The translations under genes and the position numbers were made by a program. A DNA stretch of 5,011 nucleotides from RFTU01 sp049423145 (lineage in GTDB: Bacteria > Pseudomonadota > Gammaproteobacteria > Burkholderiales > Burkholderiaceae_C): contig JBMSQF010000100.1 of assembly GCA_049423145.1 (NCBI GenBank), positions 1-5,011 on the forward strand. The letters are read 5' to 3'. Below, piece after piece: positions 1 to 5,011 of this stretch (positions are counted from its first letter, which is position 1; the number at the start of each line of letters is the position of its first letter). A model generated the notes under the pieces. That model saw only the letters and a program-made list of their open reading frames with translations, searched no databases and was not told the origin of the DNA.

Positions 1-153
1 GATGAATCCGAGGATCAGCACGATGCCGATGACGATGGGCGTGTAGGTGCTGAGTGCCGATGACAGGTCGTACTGCTCTGCCGCGGCACCACCGATCAGC
101 ACGCCTGCCGGCATGACCGCGCGCAGTTGCGCGATGGTGGCGCCACCATCGCG
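1..153 (-). CDS. MMPL/RND-family transporter, internal fragment
   Basis: Read on the minus strand from 153 down to 1, one open frame gives 51 codons, beginning RDGGATIAQLRAVMPAG, then VLIGGAAAEQYDLSSALS, then TYTPIVIGIVLILGFI. The pattern (an LRA..PAG.L.GG segment, a short linker with D.S..LS, then a TP.VI.IVL.L.F hydrophobic segment) matches, from memory, the region just before a transmembrane helix in the C-terminal half of MMPL/RND-type membrane exporters such as YdfJ-like proteins. These export lipids, drugs or other hydrophobic compounds; the substrate here is unknown. The gene continues off the left edge, and its upstream part is missing because plus-strand guanine deaminase sequence takes over at 128-155. 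The frame stays open further into the deaminase gene, but that stretch no longer resembles a transporter. It uses GCA and TCA codons somewhat more than the operon to the right, so it could come from another locus or organism, though the sample is tiny. The assignment rests on about 45 residues. Confidence 0.6.
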
Positions 154-594
154 CACAGCCCCACATCCAACCTCTTTCTCGGCAGTGGCCTGTTCAACTG
201 GCGACTGGCCCGAGAGGCCGGTGTGCGGGTGGCCGTGGCCAGCGACGTGGGGGGAGGTACCAGCCTGAACTTGTTGCGCAACCTCGCGGCTGCCTATCAG
301 GTGCAGGCTCTCCTGGGGCAGCGCCTGACGGCCTGGAGTGCCCTGCATGCCATCACCCTGGGTGCGGCGCAGGCCTTGGATCTGGACCATGAGATCGGCC
401 GCTTGGAGCCGGGTGCCACTGCCGACATCACCGTCTGGGACTGGTCGGCGGATCCCGTGGTGGCGCACCGCCTTTCTCTGGCGCGCAGCCTCCATGAACG
501 TGTCTTCGCCTGGATGACGCTGGGCGACGAGCGTCTGCTGCGCTCGGTGATGGTGGCTGGGCAGGAAAGGCTGCTGCGCCAGCGGGCCGTTTGA
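127..594 (+). CDS. guaD: Guanine deaminase, C-terminal part (5' end missing)
   Basis: Guanine deaminase is a cytosolic zinc amidohydrolase that hydrolyses guanine to xanthine and ammonia. About 155 residues are present here, against roughly 430-450 for the family. They begin near DGGATIAHSPTSN, which corresponds to the conserved AHCPTSN segment (Ser here instead of the usual Cys). The hallmark ASDVGGGTSLNLL follows, with the expected metal-site Asp at codon 244-246. Further on come the family's AITLGAAQALDLD, IGRLEPGATADITVWD and FAWMTLGDERLL segments and a normal end at TGA 592-594. The first two-thirds, with the HxH zinc motif and the other metal-binding histidines, is absent, so this piece alone cannot be active. 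The TTG at 127 is only a convenient boundary: the frame is open back to a stop at 61-63, and HDRAQLRD just before the palindrome could also pass as deaminase sequence, so the breakpoint cannot be placed exactly. The ATPase gene starts 27 nt downstream, implying one operon. Confidence 0.9.
   Translation: MRDGGATIAHSPTSNLFLGSGLFNWRLAREAGVRVAVASDVGGGTSLNLLRNLAAAYQVQALLGQRLTAWSALHAITLGAAQALDLDHEIGRLEPGATADITVWDWSADPVVAHRLSLARSLHERVFAWMTLGDERLLRSVMVAGQERLLRQRAV
128..155. repeat. Perfect 28-bp palindrome at a head-to-head gene joint
   Basis: The sequence is its own reverse complement over 28 bases, centred between 141 and 142; the right arm is gccaccatcgcgca. Symmetry ends exactly at 127/156 (t opposite c). 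The right arm continues into guanine deaminase on the plus strand, and the left arm, read on the minus strand, continues into the MMPL fragment. Each gene therefore contributes the same 14-nt word encoding roughly ATIA plus the next base. The arms lie within coding sequence and there is no loop, which is unlike a terminator or an operator. It looks like the point where two unrelated sequences were joined in inverted orientation through a short shared word. Confidence 0.85.
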
Positions 595-621
595 CCAGAA
601 ATCGCTCCACAATCAACGGCC

Positions 622-2142
622 ATGGCTGCTCCCGCCACCCCCCGACTGAATCTGCGCGGCATCACCAAGCGCTACCCGGCGGTCCTTGCCAACGACGCCG
701 TCGACCTCACGGTCCAACCCGGCGAAATCCACGCCCTTCTCGGGGAAAACGGTGCGGGCAAGAGCACCCTGATGAAGATCATTTACGGTGCGGTTCAGCC
801 CGATGCCGGCACGATCGAGTTCAACGGGCAAGCGGTGCTCGTGCGCGGCCCTCAGCAGGCGAGGGCCCTGGGCATCAGCATGGTGTTCCAGCACTTCAGC
901 CTCTTCGACACCCTCAGTGTGGCCGAGAATGTGTGGCTGGGTCTGGATCGCTCCATCGCTTTGTCGGAGGTGGCCCGGCGCATCACGGCCAAGGCCAGTG
1001 CATACGGTTTGGAGATCGACCCCCAGCGGCCGGTGCACACGCTCAGCGTGGGGGAGATGCAGCGTGTGGAAATCATCCGTGCGCTCTTGAGCGATCCGCA
1101 GCTCCTGATCCTGGACGAACCCACCTCGGTGCTCACGCCATCGGCGGTCGAGCGACTGTTCCAGGTGCTGCGCCAACTGGCCTCGCAGGGTTGCAGCATC
1201 GTCTACATCAGCCACAAGCTGCATGAGATCCGCGCCTTGTGCAGCGCCTGCACGGTGTTGCGTGGCGGGCGCGTCACCGGCCGCTGTGACCCCCGACAGG
1301 AAAGCGATGCGTCGCTGTCGCGCATGATGATCGGCAGTGATCCACCGCAACTGCAGCATCGACAACAGGCCCCCGGTGCGGTGGCCCTGGCGGTCAAGGG
1401 CTTGAGCGTGGCGCGCGGCGATCCGTTTGGCACCGACCTCCAGGACGTCAGCCTGGAGTTGCGCGCTGGCGAGATCCTGGGCGTGGCCGGCGTCTCCGGC
1501 AACGGCCAGCGTGAATTGCTGGCCTGTCTGTCGGGCGAAGACCGCCGTGCACCCAGGGGCTCCATCACCCTCCTGGGTCAAGAAGTCAGCCAAGCCGATG
1601 CTGGCAGACGTCGCGTGCTGGGGCAACACTTCGTGCCCGAGGAGCGTCTGGGGCGCGGTGCCGTGCCCAGCCTCAGCCTGGCCCTCAACACCTTGCTCAG
1701 CCGACGGGAACCCATTCAAGCGGGGTGGTGGATCGACCGCACGCGCATGCGGGCCTTGGCGTCGCACCTGATCAGCCGGTTCAATGTGCGCGCCGGTGGG
1801 CCGGATTCATTGGCCCAGTCGCTCTCGGGCGGCAATTTGCAGAAGTTCATCGTGGGCCGCGAAATCGATGCCCAGCCTCGCGTGTTGATCGTGTCCCAGC
1901 CCACTTGGGGCGTCGACGTGGGCGCCTCCGCGCAGATCCGCGCCTCGCTTCTGGCGCTGCGGGACCAGGGAACAGCTGTCTTGGTCATTTCCGAGGAACT
2001 CGACGAACTCTTCGAATTGGCGGACCGCTTGGTGGTGATGGCCAAGGGCCGTTTGTCACCGGCCATGCCCCGGCAGGGGGCCACCACCGAACGCATCGGT
2101 CGGTGGATGTCCGGCCTGTGGCAAGAGGAGCGTCCCGCATGA
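622..2142 (+). CDS. BMP-type purine ABC transporter, double-domain ATP-binding protein
   Basis: This 506-residue cytoplasmic ATPase powers import through the two downstream permeases. Two nucleotide-binding domains lie in tandem. Domain 1 is canonical: Walker A GENGAGKST (41-49), Q-loop Gln90, signature LSVGE (141-145), Walker B LLILDE (161-166) and switch His198. Domain 2 is degenerate in the way typical of this family (sugar RbsA and nucleoside YufO/NupA-like ATPases): its P-loop GVAGVSGNGQ (287-296) lacks the Lys, the signature LSGGN (401-405) is kept, and Walker B reads VLIVSQPTWGVD, with Gln426 in place of the catalytic Glu. VPEERLGRGAVP (338-349) is a further family marker. Length is normal (about 500-520). 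The only possible start is ATG 622: the same frame is closed by the deaminase TGA at 592-594 and has no other start codon in between. No good Shine-Dalgarno is visible, so translation may lean on coupling with guaD. The end overlaps the first permease by ATGA. BMP-type rather than sugar-type is inferred mainly from the neighbours. Confidence 0.95.
   Translation: MAAPATPRLNLRGITKRYPAVLANDAVDLTVQPGEIHALLGENGAGKSTLMKIIYGAVQPDAGTIEFNGQAVLVRGPQQARALGISMVFQHFSLFDTLSVAENVWLGLDRSIALSEVARRITAKASAYGLEIDPQRPVHTLSVGEMQRVEIIRALLSDPQLLILDEPTSVLTPSAVERLFQVLRQLASQGCSIVYISHKLHEIRALCSACTVLRGGRVTGRCDPRQESDASLSRMMIGSDPPQLQHRQQAPGAVALAVKGLSVARGDPFGTDLQDVSLELRAGEILGVAGVSGNGQRELLACLSGEDRRAPRGSITLLGQEVSQADAGRRRVLGQHFVPEERLGRGAVPSLSLALNTLLSRREPIQAGWWIDRTRMRALASHLISRFNVRAGGPDSLAQSLSGGNLQKFIVGREIDAQPRVLIVSQPTWGVDVGASAQIRASLLALRDQGTAVLVISEELDELFELADRLVVMAKGRLSPAMPRQGATTERIGRWMSGLWQEERPA
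2124..2130 (+). promoter_or_regulatory. Ribosome binding site of the first permease
   Basis: AGAGGAG lies 8 nt upstream of ATG 2139 (11 nt from the adjacent ATG 2142). It decides the start: the permease frame is open for over 400 nt further upstream inside the ATPase gene, but that stretch is only out-of-frame ATPase sequence. Confidence 0.8.
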
Positions 2143-3248
2143 TGCCCTTGCGCCTGGAGCGCCGCTTGGAGCCCTCTCGTTTCATGACCTGGGCGTCCCC
2201 GCTGCTCGCGCTCCTGTTGACCACCGTTTTGGCAGGTCTCCTTTTTGCGCTGTTGGGCAAGGATCCCGTGAGGGGCCTGTCCATGTTTTTCGTGGAACCG
2301 CTGACCAACACCCGTCTGGTGGGCGAGGTGCTGCTCAAGGCCACACCGCTGGTGCTCTGTGGCCTGGGGTTGGCCGTGTGCTACCGCAGCAATGTGTGGA
2401 ACATCGGCGCCGAAGGTCAATTCCTCTTGGGTGCCATCTGCGCCAGTGGCGCGGCGCTTTGGCTCGGAGGGCTGGGCCTGGTCGGTACCGGTCTGGATGG
2501 TGCGGCGACCATGAGAGGCCTTTACGCACCACTGGTGCTTCTGGCCGGTGTGTTCGGTGGTGTGGTGTGGGCGGCCTTCACGGCAGTGCTGAAAGACCGA
2601 TTCAACGCCAATGAGATCCTGGTGAGTCTGATGCTGGTCTATGTGGCGCAGCAACTGCTGAACTATCTGGTGTTCGGTCCCTGGAAAGACCCGCAGGGCT
2701 TCAACTTTCCCCAGACCCCCAGCTTCGATCCCGCAATGCTGCTGCCGGCGGTAGCCGCAGGCACCCGGCTGCACTGGGGCTCGGTGCTCACGCTGGTGGC
2801 GGTTGCTGCGTTTTGGGTCTTCCTGTTCCGCGCTTGGCAGGGCTACCAATTGCAGGTGGGAGGTCTCGCGCCGGCCGCCGCGCGCTACGCCGGATTCTCC
2901 GAGCGTCGGGCGCTGTGGGCCTCATTGCTGCTGTCGGGTGCGATGGCGGGCCTGGCCGGCGCCATGGAGGCCGCGGGTCCCCTGCAGCGTTTGACGCCTC
3001 ATGTCTCCACCGGATACGGGTTCACCGCCATCATCGTGGCATTCATTGGGCGCCTGCATCCCTTGGGCATCCTCGTCGGTGGGGTGCTCTTGTCCATGGT
3101 CCTCATCGGGGGCGAACTGGCGCAATCCCGCATGGGACTTCCCAATGCGCTGACGGGGGTGTTTCAGGGCCTGTTGCTGTTCCTGCTGCTGGCTTGCGAC
3201 ACCTTGGTCACCCACCGCCTGCGTTGGCGTGAAGGCTTAACAAAATGA
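2139..3248 (+). CDS. BMP-type purine ABC transporter, first permease subunit
   Basis: This 369-residue inner-membrane protein of the branched-chain/ribose/BMP permease superfamily (BPD_transp_2) would form half of the channel. It has a short, Arg-rich cytoplasmic N-terminus (residues 1-15), a first membrane segment about 19-39, and several further hydrophobic stretches, with probable segments near 65-82, 92-115, 130-150, 158-179, 214-231, 257-277, 293-325 and 338-355. Family hallmarks are NVWNIGAEGQFLLGA (85-99) and NEILVSLMLVYVAQQ (158-172). The cytoplasmic loop GGLAPAAARYAGFSERR (241-257) lies where the coupling helix contacts the ATPase. It is longer than its partner, as is usual for the first permease of such operons (YufP/NupB-like). 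Start ATG 2139 is supported by AGAGGAG and by the ATGA overlap with the ATPase stop; the second codon, ATG 2142, is an alternative. It ends at TGA 3246-3248, overlapping the second permease by 4 nt. The family call is firm; the substrate is inferred from guaD and the BMP gene. Confidence 0.95.
   Translation: MMPLRLERRLEPSRFMTWASPLLALLLTTVLAGLLFALLGKDPVRGLSMFFVEPLTNTRLVGEVLLKATPLVLCGLGLAVCYRSNVWNIGAEGQFLLGAICASGAALWLGGLGLVGTGLDGAATMRGLYAPLVLLAGVFGGVVWAAFTAVLKDRFNANEILVSLMLVYVAQQLLNYLVFGPWKDPQGFNFPQTPSFDPAMLLPAVAAGTRLHWGSVLTLVAVAAFWVFLFRAWQGYQLQVGGLAPAAARYAGFSERRALWASLLLSGAMAGLAGAMEAAGPLQRLTPHVSTGYGFTAIIVAFIGRLHPLGILVGGVLLSMVLIGGELAQSRMGLPNALTGVFQGLLLFLLLACDTLVTHRLRWREGLTK
3231..3235 (+). promoter_or_regulatory. 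Probable ribosome binding site of the second permease
   Basis: GAAGG ends 9 nt before ATG 3245. It is a modest Shine-Dalgarno match; the ATGA overlap with the preceding stop probably adds reinitiation by ribosomes finishing the first permease. Confidence 0.5.
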
Positions 3249-4165
3249 ACGAACTCGCCTTGCTGCTGGCAGCGGCCATCGCGTCGGGTACGCCCGTGGC
3301 CCTGGCCGGCCTGGGTTTGTTGCTCAACGAGCGGGCAGGGGTCCTCAATCTTGGGGCTGAAGGCCTCATGCTCATGGCGGCGGTGACCGGATTTGCGGTG
3401 GCTTTCAACACCGGCAGTGATGGATGGGCCTTCGCCGCCGGCGCCGCCGCCGGTGCGCTGGCAGCCGCCGTGTTTGGTTGGCTGGTCATTTGGCTCAACA
3501 CCAATCAGTACGCAACGGGTCTGGCGCTGTCGCTGTTCGGCGCCGGCTTTTCTGCGTTTGTTGGTGTCGGTCTCGTGGGCAAGAAGCTCGAAGACCGTGG
3601 TTTGAGTGAAGTGCCGGGGCTGGCTGAGATCCCCTTCGTGGGCCCGATGCTGTTTCAGCAGCATCCGATGGCCTACATGGCTTTGGTGGTCATGGGGGGC
3701 ATGGTCTGGTTCCTCTACCGCACCCGGGCTGGCCTGGTGCTCCGCTCGGTTGGCGAGTCGCCCGAATCGGCTCATGCGCTGGGCTACCCCGTGCGGCTGA
3801 TTCGTTTGGCTGCGGTGGTGGCTGGCGGGGCGCTGTGCGGTGTGGCCGGCGCCTTTCTCTCCGTCGTCTATGCGCCCATGTGGGTCGAAGGGCTGGTGGC
3901 CGGCCGGGGCTGGATTGCGTTGGCGCTCACCACTTTCGCCACCTGGCGGCCCGCCCGGGTCCTGCTGGGGGCCTACCTTTTCGGCGGGGTCACCATGCTG
4001 CAGTTCCACCTCCAGGGCGAGGGTGTGCAGGTGGCCAGCCAGCTGCTGGCCATGTTGCCTTACCTGAGCACCATCTTGGTGCTGGTGTTGATTTCCCGCA
4101 ACGCCATCTGGCTGCGGGTGAACATGCCGGCCTCACTGGGGCGGCCTTTCCACCCCGGTCATTGA
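3245..4165 (+). CDS. BMP-type purine ABC transporter, second permease subunit
   Basis: This 306-residue inner-membrane protein would pair with the preceding permease to form the import channel. It is almost wholly hydrophobic, with probable membrane segments near 5-27, 38-55, 61-85, 91-112, 142-158, 184-210, 221-233, 238-253 and 265-284. Diagnostic motifs are NERAGVLNLGAEGLMLMAA (28-46), the counterpart of the NVWNIGAEGQ segment in the first permease, and the ATPase-contacting loop GESPESAHALGYPV (170-183). AGRGWIALAL (219-228) is another conserved stretch of this family. The length of about 300 fits YufQ/NupC-like second permeases. A Gly/Ala-rich helix (63-76) causes a GCC-repeat-like stretch near 3433-3453 that is simply coding. 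The start overlaps the previous stop as ATGA, and the gene ends at TGA 4163-4165. A 66-nt gap separates it from the lipoprotein gene. Confidence 0.95.
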   Translation: MNELALLLAAAIASGTPVALAGLGLLLNERAGVLNLGAEGLMLMAAVTGFAVAFNTGSDGWAFAAGAAAGALAAAVFGWLVIWLNTNQYATGLALSLFGAGFSAFVGVGLVGKKLEDRGLSEVPGLAEIPFVGPMLFQQHPMAYMALVVMGGMVWFLYRTRAGLVLRSVGESPESAHALGYPVRLIRLAAVVAGGALCGVAGAFLSVVYAPMWVEGLVAGRGWIALALTTFATWRPARVLLGAYLFGGVTMLQFHLQGEGVQVASQLLAMLPYLSTILVLVLISRNAIWLRVNMPASLGRPFHPGH

Positions 4166-4231
4166 ATTCTGGTTTCATAATCATTCGTTGTCGTTCTCCC
4201 CACCCCCTCCCAACCTGACTGGAGTTCTCCC
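4166..4231. other. 66-nt gap before the binding-protein gene
   Basis: This is the only real intergenic space among the transporter genes. Its left third is less GC-rich than the rest and contains CATAAT (4176-4181), a possible -10 element, but no -35 hexamer stands at a suitable distance. The middle is pyrimidine-rich and the right end holds the GGAG of the lipoprotein gene. No hairpin followed by a T run is seen. It may hold a weak promoter or an RNA processing site that gives more binding protein than permease; nothing in the sequence proves either. Confidence 0.3.
4221..4224 (+). promoter_or_regulatory. Ribosome binding site of the BMP lipoprotein
   Basis: GGAG lies 7 nt upstream of ATG 4232, with TGGAG as the extended match. 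Its good spacing, together with the signal peptide that starts directly at this ATG, fixes the start of the lipoprotein gene. Confidence 0.75.
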
Positions 4232-5011
4232 ATGACCCTGCGTTCCAAGCGCACCCTGATTCAACTGGCTGCCCTTTCCTTGGTGTCCACCACCCTGGCC
4301 CTGTCGGGCTGCGGCAAGAAAGAAGAAGCCAAGCCTGCTGCCGCGCCGGCGGCGGCCAAGCCCGAGCCTATCAAGGCGGCCTGGATCTATGTCGGTCCGG
4401 TTGGTGATGCCGGCTGGTCCTATGCGCACGATCTGGGACGCAAGGCGGTAGAGGCCAAGTTCGGCGATGGGGTCAAGACGAGCATCGTCGAGAAGGTGCC
4501 CGAAGGCGCCGATGCCGAGCGCGTGATTCGCGACCTTGCTCAACAGGGCAACAAGATCATCTTCGCCACATCCTTCGGCTACATGGATGCGATGCTGAAG
4601 GTGGCCGGCGAATTCCCTGACGTCAAGTTCGAGCACGCCACCGGCTACAAGACCGCTCCGAACATGCGCATCTACGATGCCAGCTTCTACCAGGACACAT
4701 ACATGGCGGGCGTGATCGCCGGCACCATGACCAAGACCAATACCTTGGGCTTCGTCGGATCCTTCCCCATCCCCGAGGTGCTGCGCAACATCAACGCCTT
4801 CACCCTTGGCGCGCAGAGCGTCAATCCCAAGATCAAGACCAAGGTGGTGTGGGTCAACACCTGGTTCGATCCCCCGAAGGAGAGCGAAGCGGCGCAAAGT
4901 CTGATCAACCAAGGTGCTGATGTGCTGTTGCAGAACACCGACTCCACTGCCGTGCTGCAGACGGCCGAGAAGAATGGCAAGTACGCCTTCGGTTGGGACA
5001 GCGACATGAGC
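4232..5011 (+). CDS. BMP-family purine-binding lipoprotein, 3' end off the window
   Basis: The first 260 residues of a periplasmic substrate-binding lipoprotein of the BMP/PnrA family are present (usually about 340-380 residues). It would capture the ligand and deliver it to the permease pair. A lipoprotein signal peptide is clear: basic start MTLRSKR, a hydrophobic core to about residue 24, and lipobox LSGC with Cys27 as the lipidation site. A charged, Ala/Pro-rich linker (29-46) tethers the protein to the membrane. The binding domain opens with AAWIYVGPVGDAGWSYAHD (49-67), where the GDxGW stretch is typical of the family's ligand pocket. It continues with VPEGADAERVIRDLAQQG (89-106), IIFATSFGYMDAM (109-121), FEHATGYK (133-140), the YMAGVIAG stretch (157-164) and LLQNTDS near the right end. 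The frame is open to the last base. Known BMP proteins bind purine nucleosides, and I recall relatives that bind free purine bases. With guaD in the operon, guanine or a related purine is a fair guess for the ligand. Confidence 0.95.
   Translation, partial: MTLRSKRTLIQLAALSLVSTTLALSGCGKKEEAKPAAAPAAAKPEPIKAAWIYVGPVGDAGWSYAHDLGRKAVEAKFGDGVKTSIVEKVPEGADAERVIRDLAQQGNKIIFATSFGYMDAMLKVAGEFPDVKFEHATGYKTAPNMRIYDASFYQDTYMAGVIAGTMTKTNTLGFVGSFPIPEVLRNINAFTLGAQSVNPKIKTKVVWVNTWFDPPKESEAAQSLINQGADVLLQNTDSTAVLQTAEKNGKYAFGWDSDMS

Noticed and set aside
128..155. The palindrome as a transcription terminator or operator
   Set aside because: It has no loop and no T run, lies inside two coding frames, and is better explained as a joint between two sequences.
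591..1226. Plus-strand open frame (211 codons) overlapping the ATPase start
   Set aside because: It is an Arg/Pro/Gly/His-rich out-of-frame reading of the ATPase gene with no family resemblance.
613..1767. Long minus-strand open frame (384 codons) antisense to the ATPase gene
   Set aside because: High-GC codon bias keeps antisense frames open. The plus strand encodes an ATPase with all expected motifs, and the antisense protein has no recognisable domain.
1725..2138. Possible long N-terminal extension of the first permease
   Set aside because: The frame is open, but this stretch is out-of-frame ATPase coding sequence; AGAGGAG and the ATGA overlap place the start at 2139.
1716..2849. Minus-strand open frame (377 codons) antisense to the ATPase end and the first permease
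   Set aside because: It is rich in Gln, His, Arg and Gly as expected for the shadow of hydrophobic coding sequence, and it spans two genuine genes.
3433..3453. GCC/GGC triplet-like repeat
   Set aside because: It encodes a Gly/Ala-rich membrane helix in the second permease and is irregular at the DNA level, so it is not a distinct repeat element.
3164..4009. Minus-strand open frame (281 codons) antisense to the second permease
   Set aside because: Its composition is polar and repetitive, the mirror of a membrane protein, and it has no ribosome binding site or domain.
4176..4181. CATAAT as the -10 box of a promoter for the lipoprotein gene
   Set aside because: No -35 hexamer lies 16-18 nt upstream; TTGAAT at 4162-4167 is too close. 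It is mentioned only as part of the gap.
4181..4912. Minus-strand open frame (243 codons) opposite the lipoprotein gene
   Set aside because: The plus strand has a signal peptide, lipobox and BMP motifs from a start with a good Shine-Dalgarno; the antisense frame is its shadow.

Overview
The window reads as high-GC bacterial DNA carrying a compact plus-strand purine salvage and uptake operon. The codon use, the protein style and the pairing of guanine deaminase with a BMP-type ABC transporter suggest a betaproteobacterium, perhaps Burkholderiales/Comamonadaceae. That placement is inference from memory and was not searched.

Layout. Positions 1-153 hold, on the minus strand, a fragment of an MMPL/RND-type membrane transporter that leaves the window at its left edge. 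At 128-155 it meets the plus-strand 3' third of a guanine deaminase gene (guaD, to 594) head to head, inside a perfect 28-bp palindrome. Neither gene is complete across this joint, so it is either a real inversion or rearrangement breakpoint or, as I think likelier, a chimeric sequence or assembly joint.

From 622 to the right edge the DNA looks intact and ordinary. It holds a double-domain ABC ATPase (622-2142), two membrane permeases (2139-3248 and 3245-4165) and a BMP-family substrate-binding lipoprotein (4232 to the edge, 3' end missing). The ATPase and the two permeases are joined by 4-nt ATGA start/stop overlaps, a sign of translational coupling. The lipoprotein follows a 66-nt gap and has its own good Shine-Dalgarno sequence.

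Working together: the lipoprotein would capture a purine nucleoside or nucleobase in the periplasm, the two permeases form the channel, the ATPase drives import, and the deaminase converts guanine to xanthine. The presence of guaD argues for purines and possibly for free bases, but the ligand cannot be read from the sequence.

I see no RNA gene, CRISPR array, insertion sequence or convincing terminator, and no gene-free stretch over 300 bases. I found no evidence of a new biological system. The joint near 128-155 is the only really odd feature.
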